From: Amblyomma americanum
Taxonomy: Eukaryota; Arthropoda; Arachnida; Ixodida; Ixodidae
Direction of reading: 5' to 3'
Assembly: GCF_052857255.1 (NCBI RefSeq)
Contig: NC_135500.1
Location: forward strand, 164,590,183 to 164,654,182
DNA length: 64,000 nucleotides
Part shown: positions 35,582 to 50,905 of the stretch, piece after piece
Numbering within the stretch: position 1 is the stretch's first letter
Layout: the number at the start of each line of letters is the position of its first letter
The notes under the pieces: generated by a model
Database searches by the model: none
The model's input: only the letters and a program-made list of their open reading frames with translations
Told to the model about the DNA's origin: nothing
Program-made: the position numbers and the translations under genes

Positions 35582-36442
35582 TGCGCTGTGGTCTCTCTTC
35601 GGCTTAATCTTCACTCAGCTCGGAGTGTCCATTCCTCCAACCCCTCTGACAGGATCTCTCCACCTGCCTTGTTTTGCCTCCACTTCTGGATCTCGGTGCG
35701 TAGAATCTGAATGCATGCTACTACAAACGACGACTTCAATGTCTGTCTGCATCGCACAGCTATACAATTAGCCTCGGCACGGTCTTATTCCTGTTTGGAA
35801 ACACGCTTCGCCAATAGATTTGTTATACTCATTTCGTCCAAATCTGAGGGGAAGTGGGCGAGCATTAATTGCTGCTTATTTTGTTTCCTTTGGCCTCGCT
35901 TATAAATTGCCATTTTATTGCTACAGCGGTGTGCCCGTTTCTGTCCCGTCCTTGTGCAGGCTTCAGGCGGCAGTATCCTACTTTTCCGCTCCAACTAAAG
36001 CCACTGAAAAATACGCTATTGTTGACTTAAATTTCGAAGCCCGTTTAGCCTTTAAAGTCCTGCGAGTGGTCTAAGTTATTGTGGAGGCCTCTAAGGCGCA
36101 GTTCTCGTTAACCTAAATCCACTTACCTTTCAAAACATGAAAATCTCCTCGCCCAGTTTTCTCAGTCATCTTTCTCGGGAGGCACTGAAAGCTCATCTAT
36201 CAAGGCAAATATTTATCATCATTTCGAAAGCCAGTCTGACAACTGAAAGCAGCCGGTTCTCATCCTATTCTGCTATTCAAAAAATTGTCTTGAGGCAAAA
36301 AGTCATGATTGACACAATCTTGACAATTTGTTATGCATGGCACTGACGATGGTTATTGCAGGTATCTGCTCTCTAAAACAATTAACGCAAGTTAAAATAA
36401 AAATAAAGTAGTATGTCTAAAATGACGAAGTGAAGTTAGGGA
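35582..36442. other. No recognisable gene
   Basis: Short frames only. Confidence 0.5.
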
Positions 36443-36457
36443 TTTTTTGGTGTACTG

Positions 36458-36691
36458 GCAGGTATATGGAATTTAACGTCCCAAAGCGACATAGGCCATA
36501 AGAAACACCGCAGTGAAAGGATACGGTTGCATTGCGACCCCCTGATATTCTATAACGTGCGTTGATATTTCGCAGCACATGAGTGTCTTGCGTTTCGCCT
36601 CCATTCTAACGTGGTGGCAGCGGCCTGGATCGAACACGCGTCCAAGGGTTTAGCAGTCCAGCGGCCTGATCACTGAGCCACCACTGTGGGG
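36458..36691 (-). mobile_element. tRNA-derived SINE
   Basis: Same family as 28692-28927: the body has TTTAACGTCCCAAAGCGAC and GCGTTTCGCCTCCATT, and the minus-strand head reads GGTGGCTCAGTGATCAGG with the B-box region GTGTTCGATCC. Flanking imperfect repeats TTTTTTGGTGTACTG (36443-36457) and TTTTTTGTGTACTG (36692-36705) look like the target duplication. Confidence 0.85.
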
Positions 36692-36705
36692 TTTTTTGTG
36701 TACTG

Positions 36706-39372
36706 TGGAAGGAAACAAAGGAATTCACGTACAGGTGTGACAGCGCATCAAGTATTTTCTTCCTGCCCTAGGTGTCTTCAGGCAAGTGCTTTATTGCAGT
36801 AATTTCTGATATCTCAACGTGAGACGCAGACAATAGTTTGTAGAATCTTGAAATTGCGATCCGCTCGCCTGGCATCGTCATCAAAATAGAAGAGAGAAAG
36901 AAGGAATGTCCGAAATGAAGACACAGCAAGTATACGGGAAGCGATAGTGGCATATCACAACATTACGCACTTAAGACCACACATCCCCCACGCATACTCA
37001 CAGAGCTTTCACGTGTATTTCAGAGACACCTGGAAAGAGCCTACACGAAACACTGTTCGCATTACTGGACATTTAGGCAATGCACTATGTTGATGTGCTC
37101 ACGAGAATGATGATGTAACTCATCAGGATTTATATTTTCGAGAACGTGACAATTTTGCTGAACGACTGAAGAGGGACAGCGTTCTCGGTTTTACGAAGTG
37201 CGATTGTATCGAGCTCGTCATTGACTTCTTATTTATGGGCACGTTTCTGAGTGTGTTTTTTTTTCATCTCGGGTAGCTTAATTCAAGCACTTTTTTGCCC
37301 TTTTTGCGCACGGCGCTGCTTTGGTCGGATTGTTTAACCCAAAGCTGTCAAGCTCGGAAGCTCAGGTCATGACGAAAATGACGGCGCAGTCCATTCGACG
37401 AGCAATGCGATTTGATCATGCTGCGTCCCAGAGTGATCCAGCCATGCAGGCTGTCTGTGCAGCTAGCCTCCTGAGCACAGAAGGCATTCGTTGTGACGCT
37501 GCTTATAGTGCCGCAAACATCAATGTTTGCCTTCTGCAGGTACCGTTGGTCGGTATGGTGATAACCCCAAGGAAATGTCTTGCATGTTCTAGTCTGTTCT
37601 AGTCAATACTGTTCGAGGCTTTGCGTTAAGGAGGAGGCGCGTTTTTTTTTTTTAGAATAAACTGTTCACAATTGTGAACAAAATTAGCACTCTGCAGTAA
37701 CGTCTCGATTTGCTAGTAAACAAGTGCACGGTGCACAGAAGACGAAGGAATGAAAAATTAAAAAAAAAGACAGAAAGATTTTTCAGAGGTATGTGCAATT
37801 GTCCGTCCCGCACCAAGGGGGCGAGTCCGTGAGGTGTGGAAGTGCAGAAAATATTCTAAGAAAAATGCGGTTTTCTGCACGCTAGCTTAAAAGATCAGGC
37901 CACCCCAAGCAGGAAACGAGACTTCGGCACAGAGCAGTCGACTAGAGTAGGCACAGCTTGCAGTTCATTCAGTACTCTGCGCACCGAAGGATACGAGCTT
38001 ATTTCCATCAAAAGCAACTGCCTCGGGCTACTAATTTCATGTAGCGGTCATTAAGGACGATCGATGCCCATTTCGCTTCAGCATAAGTCCGAAGCAGCAC
38101 TGCCAACTAGATCAGTTTGGTTTGTTTTCAGGCAGTCTAGACCCAGCAGCTGCGGACACTGGAAAGATAGAGACTGAGCTGCTTTGGAGGACAATGAGAA
38201 GATCCAATCACATTACTTTCTTTCCAGTTACGGGCTATTTGTGCCACATATTAGCATCCGCGTTGGGGATTTTCCGGCAGATAGCCGCGACTCCGCCATT
38301 TTGTTCTCGCGTTGACAACACCGCATACAAAAGCTGCACAACTTAGGTCTGGTTGAAACAAAAAAGAAAAAGGAAATGAAAAACATGTATAATAACTGCG
38401 CCCTCACAAGACCAGTGCTCTTGCGAGTGCACAGGGTTGGCATTCGCATAACACCATGGGTTCTCTTTACAAAGGACCGACTAGAATGAAGCTCAAATGT
38501 ACAGCGGCTTTCTATAACGAATGGGATTCCTCTTATGAATCTAGACTGCAACGCGCAGTGCACAGAAGCAACAAACGCGCAGCACTGTTCTGAAACCACG
38601 CATCACAATGCGACAGTAGAACATAACTGCAACGTTAGACATGACAAACCCCATGATTCACGCACATTGTCTGTATTTAAGGCCCTGGTAAACCGCATGA
38701 CGTAAACGGGCTTGTGCCGTCCGCGAATGCAGATGTAGAACGGGGCTTCAAAAAATAGTGCCTCAAAATCGGTACATCTGCATAATATTGACACAATACC
38801 TTCCCGCATGGCTCGGTAAGTGCATAAACACAGGAAATACAGGCATTGAATCCTCCTCCACAGTGCCCAGTCAATAGACTCGGGTACTTTGTCCCCGACA
38901 ATCTTTCTTCAGTTCATTAAATTTCGCCAAGTCGATACGGCAAAATGCGGCGCGCACCCGTCGAGTTCACAGACATGGACTGACACTGCACACAGTGCCA
39001 TGCCCCACGTGCCTTCTAAAAACGTCCCAAGCTCGTACGTATTCAAGAGCGGCGCTTTTGATGGGGCGCTCGTTGGGAATTCGTCGCACGAAAGAAACGG
39101 CATGTCGAGTCTGCCTGAATCGTCCGCAGCAAATGGATTGGAAGAGTAGTGCTGATGTCGCTGTTGATATGAGAAATGTTTTCCTAACGACGTTTCACGG
39201 AGCAGGAGACCATGGCTTGACCGGCTTGTTCTTTACTGCGGCCACAATCGGTTGTTGCTATCAAAAGTTCAGTGCATACCCACCGCATTTCGGAAACAGA
39301 ATGAGCCTACTTAATGTCATTTATTTCAGAATTCTTTATAATGCCTTATTTGAGCAGCATTCGTTCGCGATC
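36706..39372. other. No recognisable gene
   Basis: Frames up to about 120 codons without known domains. There is a perfect 18-bp palindrome, TGTTCACAATTGTGAACA, at 37663-37680. Confidence 0.45.
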
Positions 39373-42764
<3,392 letters not shown>

Positions 42765-43834
42765 TACTAATCCGCCAGACCCAATGGTCAACCCATTGTA
42801 TTCTCGTCAGGCGATATGCTGAGCAAATATCACGGTTCTTCACAGGTATTTTAGACTGGAATCAGCAAATGGAGTAATACCTTCTGACTGGCAAAAACAC
42901 ATGTGGTTCCTCTGTTTAAAGAAAGGTGATCGACTGTCATTTGACAGTTACCAACCTGTGTATGTTACATGTAGCTGCAAAATTTTGGTGCATATTTTAA
43001 CCCCCTACTTTTGAAAGCTACTGATTGATCACAATTTTTTCGCCTGATAATCAGCACGATATTAGGCAAGGTTTTTTAACTGTTACTCAAAGTATATTAT
43101 GTGCGCATGAATTTGGGCGTGTTTGATAAGGTGCCACATGGCAGGCTTTCATACAAACTAGCAGGAACTGGCATCCTTTTTCGCATCATCCAGTGGATTA
43201 AAGCCTAATTGAGAAACAAATGACAGCGAGTGTCATTTAAAAACACTTTTCAAATGAGCTCAGAGTTCATTCAGGAGTTCAGCAGTTATGTGCGCTTGGG
43301 TCGTTATTGCTTTTAATTTGCGTGAATTACTTAGTTACCGTTGTTCCGGACGATGTATCTGTTGAGCAAAAAAATTGTGGGAAATGAGGAGCTCGTTATG
43401 ACAAAATATTAAGAAAACCAACATTCACTTAAACTAAGGATGGCGTAGAGGAATGTTTCTATTTTTTGCAATTTGGCATACTGATTAAAGAAAAATGAGT
43501 AGTGTATTCACTTTATGGCTGAAAGATAAATGATAATAAAGCAGAAGAAGCACATCCTCGTGCTATTAGAGGGATCCGAACCCATGGCTGTCAAATCTAC
43601 TTTAAAGATATTCATGATGCGTGCAACCTAACCTTGGGAGTGTTCACCAGCGCTACCCTCTAAGATGGGCATTCCTGTAGCCTCGTTGTCATCGCTCAGA
43701 GTTAAAGCCTGACCGACCACGGACTTTGTTTCAACGCTGGTACCGTTGAGCTAATCGTTACAGTTTTCATACCCTTCATTGTATGCAGAAAGTGTTTATT
43801 CACTCCTGCTTGAGCCTGAAATAAATAAATATAA
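42765..43834 (+). pseudogene. Decayed Jockey/CR1-like LINE reverse transcriptase
   Basis: Frame-broken translation follows RT order: GVIPSDWQK, then KKGDRLSFDSYQPV, a CKIL block, VFDKVPHGRLSYKLAGTGI, FRIIQWIKA, and VVPDDVS near 43340. Stops and frameshifts are frequent. An AAATAAATA-type end near 43818-43834 may be the 3' terminus. The catalytic Asp-Asp block is not visible. The superfamily is assigned from motif style. Confidence 0.65.
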
Positions 43835-44334
43835 GGGAACGTTGTAATCGCGTCCTGGGGCATCAAATGCATTCTGCACAAATGCTAGTAAGGCAGGAGC
43901 ACCTTTACCGACAAGGTATCGGGCAACAGTGACCGCTATTGACTGCACATCCAACTGGCGGCACAATTTCTTTTAATCAGTAAAATCAAATATACAGTTA
44001 CATATTGAAATTCCTGAGTCCTGTCTCGTCGCGTTGGTCCCACGTGTCCGCTCATATTTGCCTGTCTGTCCACTCATCCGCAGAGACGCGCACCTGAGCA
44101 AAGGTTTTTCTCTCAGAGTATCTGTCCGGGCGAGTTTGTATGTCATGGTGAAACTTTGAACGCACGTGTTGTCTTCTTCATGCTCGTCCTCCTTTGCAAG
44201 CACTAAATGTTTCATCGTTATTCTATCATTTATCTAGACCTGTTCTCATGTGCAAATGCACGAATGCCGAGCGCGGCAAAAAAGGTCACTTAACAAAACA
44301 CGTTGTGGGGCTAGTCGGTGAAGCATGGTTTCTT
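43835..44334. other. No recognisable gene
   Basis: Nothing supported. Confidence 0.5.
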
Positions 44335-44442
44335 GAAGAAGTTTTTTCAGCCCTACAAAAACAAGTACACAGGACGGGCGCGTTCTGTGTATACTTCTTT
44401 CTTTCTGTGTTCTTGTTTTTGTAGCGCTGAAAAAACTTCTTC
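44335..44442. repeat. 108-bp foldback element
   Basis: Inverted 38-nt arms (44335-44372 and 44405-44442) with two mismatches around a 32-nt spacer. The outer sequences are GAAGAAGTTTTTTCAG and CTGAAAAAACTTCTTC. Confidence 0.85.
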
Positions 44443-46863
44443 AGTAGAACAGGTCAATGTCACATTTGTACAGCGCGTGTTATAATGCATGGGTTTCTGT
44501 GGGAGCCTCCCCTCAGCAATGCAAATTAAAGGGGTTCTGAAAAGGGCTCTGAATAAAGTGGCGGTATGCCTGGGATATCAAAGGATGCCACTTTACGAAT
44601 ATACTCAAGCAAGCATTTTTAATGCGTTTGTTGGAACCTCACTTATCTGGAGTCAAAAACTGAAGTTCACCGTCTTCGCGCTTTTCTTTCTCCTGTTGTC
44701 ACTTTACGCACGTTAAAAGATCGGCGCTCGTCCGTCGGCCCTACCTACTCAACCCTATGGCCGGCTGCAAAGCGCGCGGTTGTTTCCCGGGTGGGAGGGG
44801 CGGAGCTTCCTGACCCACCGAAGTGACGCGGCTACTGACTGAGGCCATGGCAGTTGCGTGGGGTCTATAAGAGTGTAACCAATGGCCATCTCTTAACCGA
44901 GAAGCGCAGACGCGCTACACGGAGGAGATCGAGTGTTTCAAAATGTCCCCGGAAAGGCATCACTAAATTTCGCGGGCGAATCTGAGTTCTCTACTTCCTG
45001 TAGAAGTGCTTTATTTGGCTCCGGTGTCCATAACAACCAAATGTTGTGATTCAGCCAGTTTATGTACTCCCTTCGGAAAGTGATTAAGGGCTCCTTAAAA
45101 GCCCCCATGGTGGCAGAGGAGCACCCACCTATTGACAGGCATAGATTATAGCACTGAAGGATAGATGAGGCCCTATGGAAGAACAACCAAAAACTACCTG
45201 CTGCGTACAAAAGCACTTATACTGTACTTATAGTGAAGGGTGATCTAGGCATAGCGCGGATTGTCCTGCAAGCTAGTATTTACTTGAATATTTCAATCAC
45301 CTTTATTTTCTCCGCCCACATTAGTTATTTCAGGGGCATTTAAAAAAAATGCTGAGCACGAAAATAGTCGAGGTACAAGAATACAATGAGCAGAAAGCAG
45401 AGAGGTACGATGACAAAGAAACTCTTCATTTTGTATTGCACAGGTAAATACTACCAAAGTGCAGCTTCAGCTCTTTGGCATCATAATTGGCAAGTGTTTT
45501 TTGCCGTTATCTCTCCGCAAGGAGACAAGCGTCGGCAGTTAGTGTTACGCTTTATTACTCATAGAGACTTTATTGCTTACTCCTTTACAAAGAAATGGAT
45601 AAATGAATATCTGAAAAAGCTGTCGATGCTCAAGAGCGCCCCAGAAAATTCTGCGCTTAAAATCCGGTGGAGTTTCTATTTCTCAACTTCAAATAGAGAA
45701 CGGAATAATGCTCAAGTATAACGAGAAAAAATTATTTTTAATAGCCTCTACTTTTTCAGTCAGAAGTTTAGTATTAAGCTCCTATACTGAAGCTGCATAT
45801 TTCAGCGCCGAAAGAACGCCATAAAAATCATTTGACATCCTGTGGAGTCTTCATGAAATATCCTGCACTCACATAAAGCACCAGTCCGGCTTTCATTAAC
45901 ACTAGATATAATAAAGAAAATCAAGGAAAGCGGTGCTCACCGTCCACTGCGCGTCATTCATATCCCCGCGCCTTTGATCTGGTTTTCTTCTGGCTTAGCT
46001 GGGAAACATTCCGGTGCCCCTGCTAACTGCGCCACCGCTGGGTAACCTGCATAAGGTTCAACATTCATTGTTTTCAAAAGTTACTTCGAACAAAACAACA
46101 CACAAGCCTCATACTGGTTATTTTTCTTGAGAAACCTGTCCGTCTAACAAAGATATTTTCTCCGCGATTACGCGCCTTCGGCGTTTACATTTTTGCGCTA
46201 AATACTGTTTTTTTAATTGCCCGTGTAATAATGATATTTTCATTGCGATTGCGATCCTTCGGCGTTCTTTTTTTTTTCGCTAAATATCTACACGACCTCC
46301 TAAATCGATGGTTGCCAGCCTCTTCAATAGCAAACGCGTTCCTATCCATTTTTTTTTTCTAGCTTCTCCGACCCCAAACGAATGTGCCGGCAGTGAAGCC
46401 TAATTACCACTCGAGTTCTTATGCAGAGTCCTCCCAAGCCACATTGACTTTTCGAAGCCATCCTTTCAAAGCAGTTCCCTACATGTTCCATGGCGAGTTC
46501 CTTCGGCGTTGTTAATATTTATTCTGGAGCAAAAGACTGCGACCGCACGGTAAAGTGGACAGGCCTTCACGGTAGCGAGGAAACCCAAGAATGAAATCTA
46601 CCACGCCACTCCCGTGTTTAACTATTGAAAAGGTGAGCTAGCGCTCCTTCGAAGAGGCTCTTAGACCTACAGCCTAAACTTCATTCGCAGCCGATGCTGT
46701 CTCTAATTATTTAGAGCTCTAATTTTTGCTTCCTCCTCTTCGACTTTTCAATTTCGGTACAGAGCAACATGCCCTTAAACGCCATAGTAACAGCACTTTT
46801 TTTTCAAGCCCAAACGACTGGCTTATTGACTGCATGTAGCTGCTCAACTTTATGTCGTGAGGC
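44443..46863. other. No recognisable gene; GC-rich promoter-like patch
   Basis: 44755-44940 is GC-rich with GGGCGGAG and TCTATAAGAG about 60 bp apart, resembling a promoter, but no gene follows that I can recognise. Frames at 44938-45216 (minus) and 45386-45721 (plus) lack known domains. Confidence 0.4.
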
Positions 46864-46875
46864 AAGTATCTTGCC
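46864..46875. repeat. Target-site duplication, left (LINE at 46876)
   Basis: AAGTATCTTGCC, an exact match to 47861-47872. Confidence 0.9.
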
Positions 46876-47784
46876 TCACTTCCACCGTGGTCCTATTGCC
46901 AGCTCACTGACAATCGCCCCACTGTTTCCCCATCGGTATCAGCAGCGTATCTGCCTGAAGGGTGCATATTATACACGGACGCATCACATTCTGCAGAGAG
47001 GGGAGTTACTGCTGTGTATAGTCCATCTCATCCGCATCTCAACTCTCGCGCGACGTATACTGCGGATACGTGCACTCCCCTGGCACTGGAACTTCAAGCC
47101 ATTTATAATGCCATTGCTTCCCTTCCTCTCGTTCCAACATTCAATACAGGTCATATTTACACCGACTCCCGCGCCGCCCTTAAACAGCTTAAAGCTATTC
47201 GACGAACGTTCCAGATTTCACAATCAATTCATGTAATCTGTGCAAAGTATCCATGTCCTGTGCGCATACACTGGATTCGCGGCCATGCCCAGGATCCACA
47301 TAACATTCAAGCGGATGCTATGACTCATCTTCATACATTAGACGATCCGCCACCTTCCCCTCTTCCCCCAGATCCGTTCCTGTCCCATGTTTCCGATTCC
47401 GAAGTTCTGCGCCAGCGAACACGCGCTCTAATTCCTCCGTGTTCGCACCCTCTCCCCCGTAGTCTTACCCGGCAGGAGGAGGTATCCGTGCGCCGGATTC
47501 GGGCAGGGGCGGCTCTGACACCATCTGTCCGTCATCGGTGGCGTGCCAAAGATCTGCCAGCACCTGACAGGTGCCCTCACTGTTGCGCTGCACCGGACAT
47601 TTGTGATGTGCGGCACTTGTTATGGACGTGCCCAGCGACGGCTGCTATCAGAAAACGGCTCCTCAGGGAGGTGGGCCTGCGGTGGAACCGCGAAAGTGAC
47701 TACGTGAAGTGGACTATGGACAGCCGTTTCATCAGCAACCTGTGTGACTACCTCAGCGCAACGGTTCTTCACTACTTCTTTTAA
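46876..47784 (+). pseudogene. LINE ORF2 C-terminal half: RNase H and zinc finger
   Basis: 302 open codons from the insertion edge to the stop at 47782-47784. RNase H motifs appear in order: ILYTDASHS near residue 40, ALELQAIYNAI near residue 68, IYTDSRAAL near residue 95, and IHWIRGHAQ with a later Asn/Ala-Asp near residues 130-150. The C-terminus has CPHCC and HLLWTCP, a Cys/His zinc-binding element. Endonuclease and RT are absent because of 5' truncation. There is no ATG at the start and no internal stop, which fits a young copy. The clade is uncertain: an RNase-H-bearing LINE, I/R1-like by style. Confidence 0.85.
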
Positions 47785-47860
47785 CTTTCAATCCCGTGAA
47801 TTCCCCCCCCCCCTTCCTTTTCAACTTATGCCTCATGGCACACTTCTCGAATAAAAAAAA
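46876..47860 (+). mobile_element. 5'-truncated LINE with poly(A) tail
   Basis: A 985-bp insertion that starts abruptly inside an ORF2, runs through RNase H and a zinc finger to a stop, then a short C-rich 3' region, AATAAA and about 10 A. Exact 12-bp duplications flank it. Its A tail and sequence differ from the (GAA)n-tailed LINE at 49.4 kb, so it is a separate family. Confidence 0.9.
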
Positions 47861-47872
47861 AAGTATCTTGCC
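47861..47872. repeat. Target-site duplication, right (LINE at 46876)
   Basis: AAGTATCTTGCC directly after the poly(A). Confidence 0.9.
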
Positions 47873-49396
47873 ATGGTAACAACCTGGATTTAAGCTAATT
47901 AAAAGTAAACATGACAGAGAAATGAGCATGGATAGTGGACAAGAAAGAGATGACGTCTGTTTCATGTGCCGTTTCTACGAGCTGTTTACTGTCGTGCTAT
48001 TTTGCCGTGGACAGTAAAATTCATAGAGGCGGCATGTAGTAACGGCTCTGTGACGAGGTTGCACTGAGTGCGAAGGGACACAGGTTAAACAAGCATTAAA
48101 ATGTTCCTCCCTGAAACATCATTATTCATCGCATTCCACGCTGTTTCCATGTATCATAACGCCGCTTTTCACAAAGGCACGCCCTTACACTTCGGGTACT
48201 TCGTTCTCTCTTTGCATTGATAGGATGTCTCCGGTTAAGTGGTTCCGTCAATGTGAAAGGCAATAAAATGTTACTTAGCGCCCGCTCTTCAACGCGCAAT
48301 CAGTATCAGTCTGTTTCCTTTGCTCGTTGTCGATTTGGTGTGCGACAATCCAAGCGTTCGGCTCATATTAAAGTCAAGTTCCGTCTTCGCCATTCCTTTG
48401 TCCGCGAATAACAAACAGCTTCTTCGACGAGACTGATGGATATTTGTGCCACATCTTTCTCTTATTCTTCTTTTTTTTCGGATTGTCTCCTATGGCGTAG
48501 CTGAACAGGAAGTAAAGATACAAACTCGCCAGTAATTTATAAACGATGAAAAAAAATGCTCTCGATAAAACTACAATACAATAAATGCTGTCGATAAAAC
48601 TACAACACAATCTACAAATCAGTTCAGATTTTTAAAAGAAAGTCATTTGTTATGTAGACGCCAAAAGAGGAAATAATGCGCGCTGACTTGCGGGGTACTT
48701 ATTGTGACATTTCTAAAGCGTCCGTCCTTAGTGCTCCTCGGTAAAACCTTTGCGAGCGTTAGGAGACGCCTGGTTTAACACAATGGTTTAAAAGTTACCA
48801 TCGCTTTGCAATGCCCGTGGACTTCATTAGATTTTCAGGCTTGATTCTCGAACAAAGTTGGCCGTTCCTTAATGGCGTCGACCAGCTTAACTACAAGACA
48901 CTTGTTTTTGTTTTCACCGACCTGTTTTCATATGAAGCTGCAGGAAAGCTTTTTAATTTTTTATAAAAACTTCATATTTCCCGCTCTCTCTCTTTCTCTC
49001 TCAGACACAAACACACAAGCTAAGAATAACGACGTGCTAAGTGCACCCTCTGCTAACCATCAGCGGATGTCAAGATGTATATATGATCGACCACACAAAC
49101 AACGAAGGTCAACACAGCTAGCAATAAAAGGAAATTGATCAAAAGGAAAACATTTCACAGCGCGACGCGACAGCTGGGGTAGCAAAGGAAAATTTTTAAT
49201 AATGCTAGCTATTAAATGGTTCAACCAACGTTCGAGTGATTTACGGTGGTCATTTTTTTTTCTCTTTGTTCCTGGCGATACAGACATTTAATCCAACCGA
49301 CGCGCTCCACTGAGCGCATGAACCAGGGAGAAAAAGAGGAAGTAAACAAAGGGAGATGTCATATACCTGGGGTGAAGAAGAAGAAGAAGAAATGTC
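47873..49396. other. No recognisable gene
   Basis: Short frames only. A GAA repeat at about 49374-49391, preceded by ATGTCATATACCTG, looks a little like the end of an older LINE tail but is too short to call. Confidence 0.45.
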
Positions 49397-49405
49397 AGCC
49401 ACACT
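49397..49405. repeat. Target-site duplication, left (complete LINE)
   Basis: AGCCACACT, also at 54766-54774. Confidence 0.75.
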
Positions 49406-49598
49406 GACATCTGAAAGGACGCCTGTTGCTTGCTGACGTGTTCTTGCTGGTGCTTGGCTTCGAGCTCAACTGTGGTTCCCTGGTGGTGCCTACGTGGTCA
49501 TCTCTGGTGAGGCCGTTCTCTGTGGGGGATTTGGCCAGGTCTCAGGTTAGGTCTGTAGGCCAGGTTAATGTGCATTTGAGGGTGCGTTTGGCTTAGGT

Positions 49599-50900
49599 AT
49601 GTCGCTGACCTCCCCGGGTGGAGGGACGGCAACCTGGTTTGCCAGCTTGCCCACCCAAAGCTTGCCGCTAGAAAATTTTCGTAAAAATGGAATTGACATC
49701 ATCCCTGTGGCTTTCGTGCCGATCGGTGAGGGAACGATCAAGATGAAAAGCCCCAAGGTCCTTCAGCAGGAGCTAAGATCTCTCACTACCCACTACCTCC
49801 AGATCTCTGAGGTGCGACCGTTCGGCCGGAGAGGCATTGTTTGCAGATCCGCTGACATTGATTGTGTCACAGACCTGCTCCAGTGCAAAATATTTCAGTC
49901 CTTAGCGGTTAAAGCCTTCATCCCGGAACAGCTCGCATGTTCCAAAGGTATTGTTCGTGGCGTGGACCCAGCATCTTCCCCGCAGGATATACTGAAGGAG
50001 TTTCAGGATGCAGGTGTGGGGGTTCTTTCTGTCTACCGGTGCAGTAGAGAATTCAATGGTGTGCGTGTTGCGACAGAGTCAGTTATCACTACGTTTGCTG
50101 GTTCCTCCTGTCCTTCTGAACTCAAGGTTTGGCCGATAGTGTATCGTGTGGACCCTCTGCAGCCCCGTCCTCTTCAGTGCAACAACTGTTGGCGTTTCGG
50201 TCACAGTGGTAAAGCGTGTAAGTCGGCGACCCGCTGCCGGGTTTGTGGAGAAGGGCATTCAGATGACAGCTGCGCCTCTGATCAGCCCCAGTGTTGCCTA
50301 TGCAAGGGCAACCACTCAGCTGATGATGTCAACTGCTCGAAACGAGCCGACGAACAAAGCCTGCTCGATATCATTCAAGCGAAACGATGTTCGAGAGCAG
50401 ATGCTTATGCACTTCTGGATCGGAGGGGTAATACATATGCCAGCCGTGCGCGAAGCTCTGTTGCTGATATACCGTCAAGTTTGACTACTTCAATAGTGTC
50501 CTCAGTAGAACAGGCTCTTTCTGTGGTGGTCGAGCGAATGCTGGGCAGTTTCACCGAGGCTCTATCTCAACTTGTTGCTGGCCAATCTCTGCCTACTGAA
50601 TCACATGCTTCGGCGGCTACGCCGGCATCACTCCCGAGTGCTGCTAGTAAGAATCATTCCATGTCGCCTCCTACCGTGCCCCAAGTACCGCCTGCCAACA
50701 GCGCTCCTGACAGTGTCGCTCACGTAGATCCTTGTAGTATGGACGTTGAAATGCTCACCACTTCCCAGAAGCGTCGAGCTTCTTCTTCACCCTCGAAGTC
50801 AGCTGTTCCGCAAGTCAAAGCAAAGAAAGGACCCCCCAAATTAATTCCCCAGACTGATGTGCTGAAGGAGGCTGTTGATGCCTCTTTAACCAGTCGATAA
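49599..50900 (+). CDS. LINE ORF1, gag-like RNA-binding protein
   Basis: 433 residues, an intact frame. ORF1 proteins of I-type LINEs coat the element RNA and form the particle that is carried to the nucleus. The N-terminal 190 residues are not recognisable by eye beyond a general gag-like appearance. Three CCHC-type zinc knuckles follow: C194/C197/H202/C207, C213/C216/H220/C225 and C232/C235/H239/C246. The last spacing is looser (His-x6-Cys). The C-terminal 150 residues are Ser/Ala/Pro-rich with a basic patch near residues 395-415 (KRR, KAKKG). The ATG at 49599 is chosen because it opens the frame after the presumed untranslated leader. The stop TAA lies 2 nt before the ORF2 ATG. Confidence 0.9.
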   Translation: MSLTSPGGGTATWFASLPTQSLPLENFRKNGIDIIPVAFVPIGEGTIKMKSPKVLQQELRSLTTHYLQISEVRPFGRRGIVCRSADIDCVTDLLQCKIFQSLAVKAFIPEQLACSKGIVRGVDPASSPQDILKEFQDAGVGVLSVYRCSREFNGVRVATESVITTFAGSSCPSELKVWPIVYRVDPLQPRPLQCNNCWRFGHSGKACKSATRCRVCGEGHSDDSCASDQPQCCLCKGNHSADDVNCSKRADEQSLLDIIQAKRCSRADAYALLDRRGNTYASRARSSVADIPSSLTTSIVSSVEQALSVVVERMLGSFTEALSQLVAGQSLPTESHASAATPASLPSAASKNHSMSPPTVPQVPPANSAPDSVAHVDPCSMDVEMLTTSQKRRASSSPSKSAVPQVKAKKGPPKLIPQTDVLKEAVDASLTSR

Positions 50901-50905
50901 TCATG
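50898..50905 (+). promoter_or_regulatory. ORF1 stop / ORF2 start junction (TAATCATG)
   Basis: The ORF1 stop and ORF2 start are separated by TC only and lie in different frames. In some LINEs, such as silkworm SART1, ORF2 is translated by coupled termination-reinitiation at an overlapping stop-start. A similar mechanism is inferred here. Confidence 0.5.

Noticed and set aside
49374..49391. GAA repeat upstream of the LINE as the target-site duplication of its tail
   Set aside because: AGCCACACT immediately at both boundaries is the better duplication. The left GAA run is separated from the element by ATGTC plus the duplication.
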